From an uncultured Bacteroidales bacterium (lineage in GTDB: Bacteria > Bacteroidota > Bacteroidia > Bacteroidales > Paludibacteraceae), in assembly GCA_902799185.1 (NCBI GenBank), contig CADBZO010000005.1, forward strand, positions 20,638 through 84,637: a DNA stretch of 64,000 nt. The letters are read 5' to 3'. This document shows, one piece after another, positions 1-9,446 of the stretch. The position numbers and the translations under genes are program-made. The notes beneath the pieces were generated by a model. The model had not been told where the DNA came from. It ran no database searches and was given only the letters and a program-made list of their open reading frames with translations. The first letter of the stretch is position 1, and each line of letters starts with the position of its first letter.

Positions 1-224
1 CTGTTCTGCTTGATTTGAATGCTATTCGTAACTTTGCATCAAAAGAGAAAAAGGATGTAAAAGAACTTTATAAATATACTTTGCTCAAATTGTTTGCCTA
101 TGCGTATCAAGACCCGACGAATACAATTGACGAAACAGGAGCCTTTGTCAAAAAGGAATGGAATCCTTCTTTCTCTTATGACGAGCAGGAAGCAAATGAG
201 TTTGTAAAGAAATACTTACCTTAA
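1..224 (+). CDS. C-terminal end of an unknown protein (partial)
   Basis: The reading frame is open to the left edge of the window (first full codon at base 3) and ends at TAA 222-224, so only about the last 73 residues are seen. They are hydrophilic and lysine/glutamate-rich, with the segment KDVKELYKYTLLKLFAYAYQ probably helical. I recognise no family. A TTG at 15 could serve as a start, but the frame continues upstream, so a truncated view of a longer gene is more likely. A promoter for the next gene begins 30 bases after the stop. Confidence 0.5.
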   Translation, partial: VLLDLNAIRNFASKEKKDVKELYKYTLLKLFAYAYQDPTNTIDETGAFVKKEWNPSFSYDEQEANEFVKKYLP

Positions 225-255
225 GATGCAATAAAATACAAAAATAGAATTTCTA

Positions 256-287
256 TTTGCATATTTGCTAAAAAAGTAGTATCTTTG
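256..287 (+). promoter_or_regulatory. Bacteroidota-type promoter
   Basis: TTTG (256-259) lies 20 bp before TATCTTTG (280-287), matching the Bacteroidota -33/-7 arrangement. It precedes the nuclease-like gene at 374 with a leader of about 80 nt. Confidence 0.7.
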
Positions 288-373
288 CAACGAATTTTGA
301 GGGAAAACAATAATATAGTAAAACTTTAAAATCTAATAATAGGAGCCTCCGATACCTTAGTTCGGAATTGGTT

Positions 374-1180
374 ATGGATAAGAATTTAAAAGATGCAATT
401 GTCGAAGCTGTAAAAAAGAATGCTATTCATATAGTATCCCATGTTACTCGTAATATGACAACCAATAAAAATAATCATGGTCATATAAATGATTTTCAAA
501 ATGGAGTGCTTGAATCCTTGAAAACGCAGTACAATAACATATGGAAGAAAGAGCAGAAAAAAAACGGAAAGAAGTTTCATGATTCTATTGATATTCTTGG
601 GAAAATTCCAGGTCGAAATTGTATTATTGAAATAGATGCCGTCCGCCATGACCAAATAGCCGCAAAATTTGTATCAAGACTTGCTTTGTGGGGATTGGAT
701 GACGAACCGATTGACTACGTTGCTATACTATATGATAGTACACAAAAGAGCGGTCCACAAAGCGCAAAAAAATATGTTGGGTATATACATGATATCTTAA
801 AAAAAATTAATCCTGATTCTTCTCTCTTCGGCATTTATGTGGATGAAAATGAAAAGGTGGAAATATGGGATTTTGAAGAAAAGAAATATCGTATTTTGGG
901 CGATGCGCATGATTATGATGACATGAACAAATGCGCAAGAGCTGCTGTTAAGCTTTTCATTCAGAATAATCCCATCACATTTACAGAATTACAAGAAAAA
1001 TTTGGACGTATTGGCAGATACCCATCATATATCTTTCCCGAAGAAGGAGGAAGCAGAGCTAGAAAGATTGATTCGCCAACTGCAGACGGAAAGGACGTAT
1101 ATGTTTATTCTCAATTCCGTTCGAGTAACTGGGAACAATTTGTTGAAGTATGTAAGAAAAATGGAATCAGTATAGAATAG
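374..1180 (+). CDS. Hypothetical protein with PD-(D/E)xK-like motif
   Basis: A 268-residue soluble protein. Near residues 84-101 it has IIEIDAVRHDQIAAKF, an acidic E-x-D strand followed by R, Q and K. This resembles a PD-(D/E)xK nuclease core, but I infer it from the pattern only. The C-terminal third (FTELQEKFGRIGRYPSYIF onward) looks like a separate small domain rich in Tyr and Phe. The start is ATG at 374; a TTG at 368 is in frame but less likely. Its own promoter is at 256-287, and the DUF2779 nuclease gene follows 26 bp after its stop, suggesting co-transcription. The function, restriction or DNA repair, is unproven. Confidence 0.6.
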   Translation: MDKNLKDAIVEAVKKNAIHIVSHVTRNMTTNKNNHGHINDFQNGVLESLKTQYNNIWKKEQKKNGKKFHDSIDILGKIPGRNCIIEIDAVRHDQIAAKFVSRLALWGLDDEPIDYVAILYDSTQKSGPQSAKKYVGYIHDILKKINPDSSLFGIYVDENEKVEIWDFEEKKYRILGDAHDYDDMNKCARAAVKLFIQNNPITFTELQEKFGRIGRYPSYIFPEEGGSRARKIDSPTADGKDVYVYSQFRSSNWEQFVEVCKKNGISIE

Positions 1181-1206
1181 GTCATTAATCATAAAAATAT
1201 TTCTCC

Positions 1207-2718
1207 ATGAACCTCTCAAAATCACGATATGTAGCGTTTCGGCAATGTCCGAAATTGCTGTGGCTGAGTATCAATAAGCCGGAAGAAGCAGCTGAAGCGG
1301 ATGAGTCGCGGATGGCTGCTGGAATAGCGGTGGGCAACTTAGCAAAGGGCTATTTCGGCGCATACCAAGAAGCGACAGTTGCCAAAACGAATGGCAGTTT
1401 GGATATTCCCGCTATGATTGAGCGCACGAAAACGCTCATGGCAGATGCTTCGGTAGATACGATTTGCGAAGCGGCATTTTTGACAGATGGCTGTTACTGC
1501 GCTGTGGATTTGCTGCATCGCGAAAAAGGAGGATGGGCGATATATGAAGTGAAGAGTTCGTCCGGAGACGATACTAAAGACCCGGATGAGGTGTATATCA
1601 TGGATATCGCTTATCAGCGGTTTGTATTGGAGCAATGCGGAGTAAAAATCACCGGAACGTACCTGATGCGGTTGGACAGAAACTATGTCCTGCAAGGAAA
1701 TTTGGACACAAAAGCGCTGTTCTATATCGATGACGAGAAGAATCCGGTAAGTGCTGAGTATCCGAAGGTGGCACCTAACTGCGCGAAAGCAAAAGAAATA
1801 CTTTCCTTGACTACCGAACCGGACAAAGACTTACATGAAGGATGCAATGCGCCTTACGAATGTGCATTCAAGGCGTATTGTATGAAAGCACATAATGTAC
1901 CTTCGCCAAGCGTGTTTGATCTATACCGAATGAGTTGGAAAAAAGCGTTGGAGATGTACCAAAACGGCAAGGTTAGTTTTGAATCTCTGCGAGACGAAAA
2001 GGCTATCAATGAGCATCAACGGATGCAGATAGAACGCACCTTAAAGAATATGGATTTTATTGACAAAGATACCATCCGCGCTTTTTTAGCAACGCTCAAA
2101 TATCCCATTTATCAACTTGACTTTGAGACCGTTCAGCCTGCTATACCTGTTTATCAAGACACGCATCCTTACCAACAGGTTCCAACGCAGTACTCTCTGC
2201 ATATTCAGCCTTCTGCTTTCGGCGAATGTGAGCATCTTGAGTTCTTGGCAGATGCCAGAAGTGAGAACCCTATGCGCGAAGTGGCGGAGCAATTATGCCA
2301 TGATATACCGACAAATGTGATGGTCATGGCATACAACGCAAGTTTTGAGAAAGGTCGCATCAAAGAGATGGCAGAAGCTTTTCCGGATCTGCGAAACCAT
2401 CTGCTGGCTATTCATGAGAATGTAGTCGATTTGCTGGTTCCTTTCCGTAATTGGGCATATTATCGTCCGGCTATGAACGGATCATTTAGTATCAAGAAAG
2501 TGCTACCGGCTCTTTTCCCCGATGACCCGACCTTAGATTATCATAACTTATCCGGCTGTGTGCATAACGGCGGCGAAGCGATGGATATCTTTCCGAAGAT
2601 GCGGGATATGGAAGGTCAAGAACTGGCAGACACACGCGAATCGCTTCTTCGCTACTGCGAATTGGATACATGGTCCATGGTCGTCGTGTTAAGAAAACTA
2701 TACGAAGTGTCCAAATAG
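1207..2718 (+). CDS. DUF2779 protein: Cas4-like nuclease plus DEDD exonuclease-like domain
   Basis: 503 residues in two parts. Residues 1-230 look Cas4/RecB-like: SRYVAFRQCPKLLWL with Cys14, then Asp101 and Glu114-Val-Lys116 (IYEVKSS) as the PD-(D/E)xK active site, and Cys213, Cys219, Cys225 completing a likely [4Fe-4S] site with Cys14. Residues 300-503 carry LDFETV (Asp305, Glu307), MAYNASFEK and YCELD, the order expected of a DEDD 3'-5' exonuclease fold. DUF2779 proteins are known by sequence; their role is not settled, but this architecture implies DNA processing. The gene converges on the AAA+ ATPase and shares a bidirectional terminator with it. Confidence 0.85.
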   Translation: MNLSKSRYVAFRQCPKLLWLSINKPEEAAEADESRMAAGIAVGNLAKGYFGAYQEATVAKTNGSLDIPAMIERTKTLMADASVDTICEAAFLTDGCYCAVDLLHREKGGWAIYEVKSSSGDDTKDPDEVYIMDIAYQRFVLEQCGVKITGTYLMRLDRNYVLQGNLDTKALFYIDDEKNPVSAEYPKVAPNCAKAKEILSLTTEPDKDLHEGCNAPYECAFKAYCMKAHNVPSPSVFDLYRMSWKKALEMYQNGKVSFESLRDEKAINEHQRMQIERTLKNMDFIDKDTIRAFLATLKYPIYQLDFETVQPAIPVYQDTHPYQQVPTQYSLHIQPSAFGECEHLEFLADARSENPMREVAEQLCHDIPTNVMVMAYNASFEKGRIKEMAEAFPDLRNHLLAIHENVVDLLVPFRNWAYYRPAMNGSFSIKKVLPALFPDDPTLDYHNLSGCVHNGGEAMDIFPKMRDMEGQELADTRESLLRYCELDTWSMVVVLRKLYEVSK

Positions 2719-2734
2719 TAAGACCCGACTTACC

Positions 2735-2779
2735 AAGCCCGTCTCATCAGCAGAAGCCGATGGGACGGGTTTGTTTTTT
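2735..2779. terminator. Bidirectional intrinsic terminator
   Basis: A 14-bp stem (2735-2748 with 759-772 of the same kilobase, two G-U wobbles) is followed by a T tract on the + strand and preceded by A residues. It lies between two convergent genes and overlaps the last codons of the minus-strand ATPase. Confidence 0.75.
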
Positions 2780-4396
2780 GTTCAGATACTCGCTGTCGCA
2801 AGCTTGGCGGATTTTGCTCAGATCTCTGCCTTCCGAGGGAAAAAGGATAGCGTTCACAATCTGCTTGCGGGCGATATTTTCTATCTGTCCGCCGGAGAAA
2901 GCATACTGCTTCGCGAGCATCAAGGCATCGTCTTCGCTGATTTCCGGCAACATAGCCTTCCAGATATGACGGCTTTCCTCTGCCGTCGGCTTGAGGAACT
3001 CTACTTTGTAGAGGAAGCGGCGATCGAATGCCGAATCGAGGTTTTGGGTAAGGTTCGTCGTGGCGATGAGGATGCCGTCAAGGTTCTCCATCTCCTGCAA
3101 CAGGATATTCTGCATCGTGTTCGCCATCTGATCTACCGAGTGCTCCACTTTCGACAGACGCACGCCGAGCAACGCGTCCGCTTCGTTGAGCAGCAGAATA
3201 GGCGTGAGGTCGGATTCGCGGCATAGTTGACGGTAGCGCGTGAATATCTGCTTCACGTTCTTCTCGCTTTCACCGACGTACTTGTCGCGCATCTGCGACA
3301 TATCGACCTGCATGATATTGCGACCTGTTTTGCGGGCAAGTTGCAGTACGGTCTCGGTCTTACCTGTTCCCGGCGTACCATAGAACAGGCACGCAAAACC
3401 TTTGCGCATTCCATGCGCCTCCAAACTATCCTGCACACGGCTGAACTCTTCCGGTGAGAGCAGTTTCTCCAGTTCAGACACTTGACGAGCCGTTTTGACG
3501 GGATAGAAAAGCGCTTTCGCGCCGATACCATCGGCATTGAGCACATCTCTTTTGGAACTCTCCATGATGTTCGGGCATAATTCGCCCATCAGTTCTTTGG
3601 CTGCGCGGTGCGACAAACACCATTCGTTTTCACTCGCCAGCTCATCTCCTGCCGGCTCCAGAATCCCTTTCGTTAGTAAAATATGTTTGTTTGCGCGGAA
3701 AAGACGAGCCTGCTTAAATCCGGCGCCCGAAGATAAGAACTCATGAATTTCATCCAGATCTAATTTGGATTGACGGTTGCGATAGTAAGCGCAGCAGACA
3801 TGCAAAAGGAGTAGCCAATCCTCGTCTTTCAGTCCGTACTCATTGATTTGGCGGCAGAAAGAGAGATGTGGGTTGGCGGCAACAATCTCCGATGTGGTAT
3901 TAAAAGCATCGACGTAATCGATGTCTTCACGGCGGAATGCGTTTAACGTAGAGATGAGTTCGTCCATCATCTCATCGCCGCTCATATTGCTATAGTCTTT
4001 CGGTTTAAGAACATGGTTCTCCCTAAGCGCAATGATGACATTGATGGGCACATAATACGCGATATTATCACGTTCTTTGTACTCGGCGACATATCTCCTT
4101 TCGCGAAGCACTTTGATATCCTCGTAGCAGGCGATAATAGCGAGATTAGTACAACCAAAGTGGCGCGAAAGATCTTTGGTTGAAATAGAACTATCCGGAT
4201 ACAAGTTCACAAACTGCGTAAGCAGTAATGCCTGTAACGGCGTAAAATTCAGGCGATTACCTAATTCGGACGCATAGATGGCAATCTCCTTTTTAGAAAC
4301 GATGGTTTTGGGAGCACCTTGGCCTTCGCTAACGGAAGCAAGGTTTACCATTAAATCCATCAAACACATTTCTTTCAAATTTATATTTTTCTTCAT
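2747..4396 (-). CDS. AAA+ ATPase with N-terminal helical/winged-helix region
   Basis: 549 residues. The C-terminal half is an AAA+ module: Walker A GTPGTGKT (about 340-347), Walker B ILLLNEADAL (about 400-409) with Asn in place of the usual Asp before the Glu, sensor 1 ATTN (445-448) and arginine finger DRRF (458-461). The pore-like segment KYVGESEKN resembles proteasomal/Cdc48-type AAA proteins. The N-terminal 290 residues hold a helix-turn-helix-like stretch (STKDLSRHFGCTNLAIIACYEDIKVL) and no catalytic motif I recognise. It probably remodels a protein or DNA-bound complex; the substrate is unknown. A 185-nt leader precedes the start at 4396. Confidence 0.8.
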   Translation of the reverse strand: MKKNINLKEMCLMDLMVNLASVSEGQGAPKTIVSKKEIAIYASELGNRLNFTPLQALLLTQFVNLYPDSSISTKDLSRHFGCTNLAIIACYEDIKVLRERRYVAEYKERDNIAYYVPINVIIALRENHVLKPKDYSNMSGDEMMDELISTLNAFRREDIDYVDAFNTTSEIVAANPHLSFCRQINEYGLKDEDWLLLLHVCCAYYRNRQSKLDLDEIHEFLSSGAGFKQARLFRANKHILLTKGILEPAGDELASENEWCLSHRAAKELMGELCPNIMESSKRDVLNADGIGAKALFYPVKTARQVSELEKLLSPEEFSRVQDSLEAHGMRKGFACLFYGTPGTGKTETVLQLARKTGRNIMQVDMSQMRDKYVGESEKNVKQIFTRYRQLCRESDLTPILLLNEADALLGVRLSKVEHSVDQMANTMQNILLQEMENLDGILIATTNLTQNLDSAFDRRFLYKVEFLKPTAEESRHIWKAMLPEISEDDALMLAKQYAFSGGQIENIARKQIVNAILFPSEGRDLSKIRQACDSEYLNKKQTRPIGFC

Positions 4397-4438
4397 AACT
4401 TATTTCCTTATTTTAAATGATTACTAATGCGATAAATT

Positions 4439-4456
4439 TATCCTAAACTTAGGATA
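4439..4456. promoter_or_regulatory. Palindrome in the ATPase leader (possible operator)
   Basis: TATCCTAAACTTAGGATA has 8-bp arms around a 2-bp centre. It lies about 45 bp upstream of the ATPase start codon, between it and the -7 box, where a regulator could bind. Confidence 0.35.
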
Positions 4457-4580
4457 TTATAATTATTACAAATGCCCCTTAATACCAAAACTATTTTCAA
4501 ATCAATAAATCAAAGAACACTTGTCATAAATTGGAAATAAGTATTTTAAATTACAAATTACTTTTCCTCTTTTGACGATG

Positions 4581-4604
4581 CAAAGGTACTATAAGTTATA
4601 CAAA
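4581..4604 (-). promoter_or_regulatory. Promoter of the AAA+ ATPase
   Basis: On the minus strand TACCTTTG (4588-4581) matches the -7 box. The nearest TTTG upstream is only about 12 bp away instead of 20, so the -33 element is weak or absent. Confidence 0.5.
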
Positions 4605-4732
4605 TAAAAAAACGTAGAAACACAAAAAATGAGATGAATGAGATTTTTTTATTTTGCAATACACTGTACTTGGAAAATATCTCTCCAATCTATGCTAAAA
4701 TGAAGCAAAAAAGCAACGAAAAGGCCGCGACT

Positions 4733-4764
4733 CTTGCATATGTCAAAGAAAAGTAGTAACTTTG
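4733..4764 (+). promoter_or_regulatory. Promoter with extended -33 element
   Basis: CTTGCATATGTC (4733-4744) lies 20 bp (measured from TTG) before TAACTTTG (4757-4764). It drives the short winged-helix reading frame at 4814. ATTGAGTAAAA occurs twice (4791 and 4813) in the leader. Confidence 0.75.
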
Positions 4765-4813
4765 CAGCGCAAAACAAAATAACTCATTCCATTGAGTAAA
4801 AATACGAAGTGCA

Positions 4814-5071
4814 TTGAGTAAAATCATCGTTTCCGAGTCCAAACAGGCTGAGATGGCTATGGGGACTACGGAAAGCGGGAAGAAAGATGCACAGGATGTC
4901 ACCATAAATGTCCTAGAAAATGTCCTAGAAACATCCGCATCACTTGCAAAATATTTCCAAGTGGATGCAAGGACTATTCGTCGTGATTTGAGTGCACTTC
5001 GATCGCAAGGCATCATCCGTCGTGTCGGACCGGACAGAGGCGGTCACTGGGAAATAATAGAGCAACAATAA
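4814..5071 (+). pseudogene. Winged-helix C-terminal fragment of a Fic or Schlafen AlbA_2-type protein
   Basis: 85 codons. TSASLAKYFQVDARTIRRDL is a helix-turn-helix, followed by the ending RVGPDRGGHWEII typical of the C-terminal winged helix of Bacteroidota Fic-family and AlbA_2 (Schlafen-like) ATP-binding proteins. Those proteins carry it after a long catalytic region, which is missing here. An in-frame stop at 4793-4795 limits the frame; the only starts are TTG 4814 or ATG 4853. It follows an intact promoter, so it may still be expressed as a small DNA-binding protein. I favour a deletion remnant, by analogy with the decayed Fic gene at 27088. Confidence 0.5.
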
Positions 5072-5123
5072 AAGTATAAAATTATCCAAAATGAAAGAAA
5101 ATTTTAATTTTTGGGGTTAATTT

Positions 5124-5155
5124 CTTGCATATTTCATAAAAAATGTGTACCTTTG
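5124..5155 (+). promoter_or_regulatory. Promoter upstream of leader RNA and giant secreted protein
   Basis: CTTGCATATTTC (5124-5135) with TACCTTTG at 5148-5155, 20-bp spacing. Transcription would start near 5160. Confidence 0.75.
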
Positions 5156-5159
5156 CAAC

Positions 5160-5310
5160 CGATTTGTGTACCTTCCCGTGCACAAAAGGAGTATTATAAA
5201 TAAAATGTTCGATTTTACCCCCCCCAGAATGGGCGCAATATAAAGATAATCAACCTATTCGCAGTCTATTAGACGGCGCGTGACCGGTTTGGCACGTGCT
5301 GTCTTTTTTT
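5160..5310 (+). ncRNA. Putative small RNA or attenuator leader
   Basis: Between the promoter and the secreted-protein gene lies a segment ending in a strong intrinsic terminator. A 12-bp stem (5271-5282 with 5293-5304, two G-U pairs) is followed by seven T residues (5304-5310). An 8-C tract (5218-5225) and a small hairpin near 5164-5185 lie inside. The 132 bp between the terminator and the ATG of the next gene show no second promoter. The element therefore either makes a 150-nt sRNA or attenuates expression of the downstream gene. Confidence 0.55.
5271..5310 (+). terminator. Intrinsic terminator inside the leader
   Basis: 12-bp stem AGACGGCGCGTG/CACGTGCTGTCT with a 10-nt loop and a T7 tract, located 133 bp upstream of the next start codon. 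Confidence 0.75.
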
Positions 5311-5442
5311 GTCGTACGTGCGCTTGGCGATAAGCACGCGGAGAACTTGGGGGATTATGGGTAAGGCTTTTATGGGACACTACTGAAAACAAAATAAAAA
5401 CAATAAAAACAAAATAATTAACAACCTAACACAACAAAACAA

Positions 5443-8400
5443 ATGAAAAAAATCAAACTATTTACTCTGTTTCTCGCGCTGATAGGTGCGATGGGATTGA
5501 GAGCGCAGTGTAACCTCGTTGCCGTGCCCGACGCGACATCCGCCTACGAGCCGACGCAGATTGCGAACGGAGATTTCAGCGAATGTCCGTATATGGCATT
5601 CAAATACAAAAACGGCGTGGTTTACACAACCCTCACTAGTTTGTCAGATGCAACGATTCAGGAATCCTATCCTAACGGGATTAATGGAGGATGGAATACC
5701 ACCGAAGATAAAACAATGGGTGGCAACTTGTTTGAGTACACCAATTCGATGTCAACCTACAACACGACGTTGAGCACCAATGGCAATAATGACGGTCATG
5801 GTTATTTTATCGAGATGAATGCCCACAAGCCCGCTACATTCTATCAAGACCTAAGCACAAATGGTAACGATGTTATCCGATGGTCTCTTCAGCACGCATT
5901 AAGAAAGATTTTCGATACCGATCAAACTATGCGCGTCGATGTCGGTGCGCCGGAATATGACACTGACGGAAACATTGTTACACCTGCTATGGGCACAACA
6001 GAGACCAAGATAAATGAAGCAACAAAAGCGGTTTACGAACCCACAGGGATAAGCGGAGTCAATGGCTATGGTGGTGATAACTTAGCAAAACTATCACTAA
6101 ATCAGCATAATGAAGATGATGTGAAACAATGGCACACCGTAAGGGGTGTCTATGTCGTGCCGGAGAGACAAGCTGTCACGCGGTTTGCTTTCGTCGCTAC
6201 GGATAATAATGGTGGAGGCGGTAACCTGCTGGATAACATCACCTTCTCCACCCTTATCGGTGACCTCTCCGCCACATATGGCGACAACAACTCGGTGGTC
6301 ATCAAAGGCTATTGGGGAGAGACAGACACGAGCAAGAAACTCGTTATCAAAATCAACAACGAAGAAAAAGAGGTGGATATGAGCGGCGTCAGTGGTCAGA
6401 ACTTCGTTATTACCATGACTCAAGATTGCTATGGCGAACGTCCCGCCTCCATTAAAATCTACCACAAGGACTACGAGACTGCCGCACGTACCATCTCGGT
6501 TAACTATCCCATCTCTGCGAGTGCGGCAGATGTAGTATTGGAGTACGACGGCAACGCGCATACTATTAGTCCTGCGGTGACAGTTCCGACAAGCGGCTAT
6601 ACCCTGAAGTACGGTATTTCTTATGGAGGCATCAGTCTGGACGAATTAACCTATACCACTGTCGGCACCTATCCGATTTACTATTCGGTAAGTGCTCCGG
6701 GTTATACGACCTACAATGGCAAAGCGACCCTTCGCATCACGAAGACGTTCTTCCCCACCAATATCCCAGTTACGCCTCCTACCCCGCTCACACTTGATTA
6801 TGCCAAGCACAACCAGACGCTCGCAGAAGCCGGCTCTTGCACCGGCTACGAGATGGTATATGCCTTAGGTGAGAACGGCGAGAACGCTCCTACTACCGGT
6901 TGGTCCACCACCATTCCGCAAGGCCAGCAGTCGGGCAGTTACTATGTATGGTATAAGGTTTTGGGCGGCGAGAACTACGAAGACAGCAACCCCGCTTATG
7001 TCGTAGCCACCATCAAGGAGCGGGAGTCGCACACCGTATCATTTACGGTCAACGACCCGGCTATGGGTAGCCTCGGAGTGGGTTCGGCAGTTTACTCGGT
7101 GGATTTGGAGACGCTTGACAATGGCACTTTCGCACTACCCGACGGGTGGACCAACGACAACGAACGCCCATGGGTTGTAGAAAATCACACCCTCAAGAGC
7201 GGTAACGCCGGTCAAGATGGTACAACCTCTACTATTCAGGCTACATACAATTTTACAAAACCGGGTAAGATTTCATTCTCCTATCGCATTTCCAGCGAAG
7301 ACTGGTATGACAAAGGCTACTTCTCCATTGATGGCGTTACTAAAATCAATGGTATCAGCGGTTCTTCCGATGGTACCTTTACGGAAAATGTCGATGCAGG
7401 AGAGCATACCTTCAGTTGGTCGTACTCCAAAGACGGCTCGGCAAGTAACGGCGAGGATGCCTTCTTTATTGACAATATCGTCATCTATGAATTCCGCACG
7501 GACATCACGAATACCACTTGCCTCACAGCAGATGACATTGAAGTGAAAGCCATTCCGGCAGATGAATATAACTATGACTTCATCAACTGGACATTCAATG
7601 ATGTAGAGGTATCCACCGATCCTGCTTACACCATGACCGTCATACAGTCCGGAACCCTCAAGGCGAACTTTGCCGCCAACACGGACTTCGCAGGCAGTGG
7701 AACCGAAGAGGACCCCTACCTCATTCCCTCTCTGGAGGTATGGAATCTCTTGGCTACACGCGTTGGGCAAGGCAAGTCCTATGCCGGCAGACACTTCCTG
7801 CAAACAGCCGACATCAGCGGAGTAACCAACATGATTGGTCTGCATAGCAACTACTACTTCAGCGGCGTGTATGACGGAGGCGGACACACGCTCAATCTGA
7901 ACATCAATGCCACCTCCGGCACCAATGGTGTGGGACCGTTCCGCTATGTGCAGGGCGCAACCATCAAGAACCTGAAGACTACAGGTACCGTAAATAGTTC
8001 CCCCAACCACCCCTCCGGCTTGGTGGGTATGATGAACGGTTCTTGCACCATCGAAAACTGTCTGGTGAATGTAGCTGTCAGCGGTACTTCTCATATGGGA
8101 GGTCTTATCGGCCACACGCTGGAAGCAGACGTTACGATTACGGGATGTGCTTTTATCGGCTCACTCTCAGGAAGTAGCGTTACCGGCGGTCTGATTGGTT
8201 GGGGCGGCGATAACAGCGGTAAGACGCTCCATATAAAGGATAGTTACTTCGGAGGAACCTTCACCGGTTCGGGTAAGTTCCACCCGGTGGGATGCTTCTG
8301 CCAGCCGGATAATTACACACGCATTGTTACCAACTCCTATTACAGTTTAGCCCCCCAAGGCATGACGGACGATGACGGCAACTCATTTGTCAAGGGGCTC

Positions 8401-9420
8401 TCAAACAAAGGTAAGTTCGCATATAGTGTCGCCGGCGATGCAGAAGTGACAGTAGCCCTTGGCGGTACCCTTACGGAGTATAACGTCAGCGGTATTACGG
8501 CTTCCGAAACGGGTATCCTATATAACAACGTGGTATATGGCGGAGAAGGAGAAACAGTAACATTAGCATTGTCCCATATCCAGAAAACCGACGCTGTTTG
8601 CATCGGCTATACAGCCGATAACGGCACCCTCTCCGGTAATGCCTTAACCATGGTGGCAGCAAACAGTATTATCAGTGCTGAATGGTCGTCCGGTGATATT
8701 ATCCTCCACGGCGATGTAGCAGAGGACCAGATGCCGCTCATCAACATGTTGGCGGATGGTAATGCGTATGACGTCACCCTCGTTCGTCCCGTTTACCGCG
8801 ATGGCAGCCACAACACCTTCTGCGTTCCCTTCGACCTTGACGAAGCACAGATAGCCGCGTCCGAACTGAACGGCGCACATATCAAGCAGTTCATCGGAGC
8901 ACATATAGACGGCGGAGCCCTGCGGATTGAGATTAAGGAAGTGACCTCCATCCAAGCCGGCTATCCCTACCTCGTGAAGTACGACACGAACGAAGGGCTC
9001 CTCAACGAACTGCACTTCGAAGGTGTCACGGTGAAAGACGACGCACCCGCTAGAATCGAACTGGACGATGTGTATTACCAAGGTATCTATACACCGTTCA
9101 CTCCGGGCGTTGAGAGTGCAGAAGATTTCCACCACCTCTTCGTCGGAGTCAATGACAAAATCTTCTGGTCCAACACCGACAATTCCCTCAAGCCTTTCCG
9201 TGCTTACTTCACCGTCAAAGCCACCAGCACCCCACAGGGTGCCCCGGTTCGCCGCGGCATGCCGGTGATGTTTGACGAAACGGAAAAAGCGAACGTCACA
9301 ACCGGCATGGATGCAACAACAAGCAACGGGCAGCAACCGGTTAAGGTGATTCGTGACGGCCGGATGTATATCCTGCTCAACGAGCGGATATATACTGTGG
9401 ACGGCCAATTGGTAAAATAA
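5443..9420 (+). CDS. Large secreted multidomain surface protein
   Basis: 1325 residues with a clear Sec signal (MKKIKLFTLFLALIGAMGLRA). Residues about 330-440 resemble Ig-like MBG repeats (VVLEYDGNAHTISPAV, YKVLGGENYEDSN). About 600-740 is a lectin/jelly-roll-like region followed by a bacterial-repeat stretch ending in GTLKANFAAN. About 820-960 contains GLUG-type repeats (GGLIGHTLE, GGLIGWGGD). The last 20 residues (VIRDGRMYILLNERIYTVDG) are a short tail seen in many Bacteroidales extracellular proteins. No enzyme motif is visible; adhesion or glycan binding is inferred. A-rich leader before ATG 5443. A 44-residue peptide gene follows 26 bp after the stop. Confidence 0.75.
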   Translation: MKKIKLFTLFLALIGAMGLRAQCNLVAVPDATSAYEPTQIANGDFSECPYMAFKYKNGVVYTTLTSLSDATIQESYPNGINGGWNTTEDKTMGGNLFEYTNSMSTYNTTLSTNGNNDGHGYFIEMNAHKPATFYQDLSTNGNDVIRWSLQHALRKIFDTDQTMRVDVGAPEYDTDGNIVTPAMGTTETKINEATKAVYEPTGISGVNGYGGDNLAKLSLNQHNEDDVKQWHTVRGVYVVPERQAVTRFAFVATDNNGGGGNLLDNITFSTLIGDLSATYGDNNSVVIKGYWGETDTSKKLVIKINNEEKEVDMSGVSGQNFVITMTQDCYGERPASIKIYHKDYETAARTISVNYPISASAADVVLEYDGNAHTISPAVTVPTSGYTLKYGISYGGISLDELTYTTVGTYPIYYSVSAPGYTTYNGKATLRITKTFFPTNIPVTPPTPLTLDYAKHNQTLAEAGSCTGYEMVYALGENGENAPTTGWSTTIPQGQQSGSYYVWYKVLGGENYEDSNPAYVVATIKERESHTVSFTVNDPAMGSLGVGSAVYSVDLETLDNGTFALPDGWTNDNERPWVVENHTLKSGNAGQDGTTSTIQATYNFTKPGKISFSYRISSEDWYDKGYFSIDGVTKINGISGSSDGTFTENVDAGEHTFSWSYSKDGSASNGEDAFFIDNIVIYEFRTDITNTTCLTADDIEVKAIPADEYNYDFINWTFNDVEVSTDPAYTMTVIQSGTLKANFAANTDFAGSGTEEDPYLIPSLEVWNLLATRVGQGKSYAGRHFLQTADISGVTNMIGLHSNYYFSGVYDGGGHTLNLNINATSGTNGVGPFRYVQGATIKNLKTTGTVNSSPNHPSGLVGMMNGSCTIENCLVNVAVSGTSHMGGLIGHTLEADVTITGCAFIGSLSGSSVTGGLIGWGGDNSGKTLHIKDSYFGGTFTGSGKFHPVGCFCQPDNYTRIVTNSYYSLAPQGMTDDDGNSFVKGLSNKGKFAYSVAGDAEVTVALGGTLTEYNVSGITASETGILYNNVVYGGEGETVTLALSHIQKTDAVCIGYTADNGTLSGNALTMVAANSIISAEWSSGDIILHGDVAEDQMPLINMLADGNAYDVTLVRPVYRDGSHNTFCVPFDLDEAQIAASELNGAHIKQFIGAHIDGGALRIEIKEVTSIQAGYPYLVKYDTNEGLLNELHFEGVTVKDDAPARIELDDVYYQGIYTPFTPGVESAEDFHHLFVGVNDKIFWSNTDNSLKPFRAYFTVKATSTPQGAPVRRGMPVMFDETEKANVTTGMDATTSNGQQPVKVIRDGRMYILLNERIYTVDGQLVK

Positions 9421-9446
9421 TTAAAATAGCAAATCAATATAGCTTT

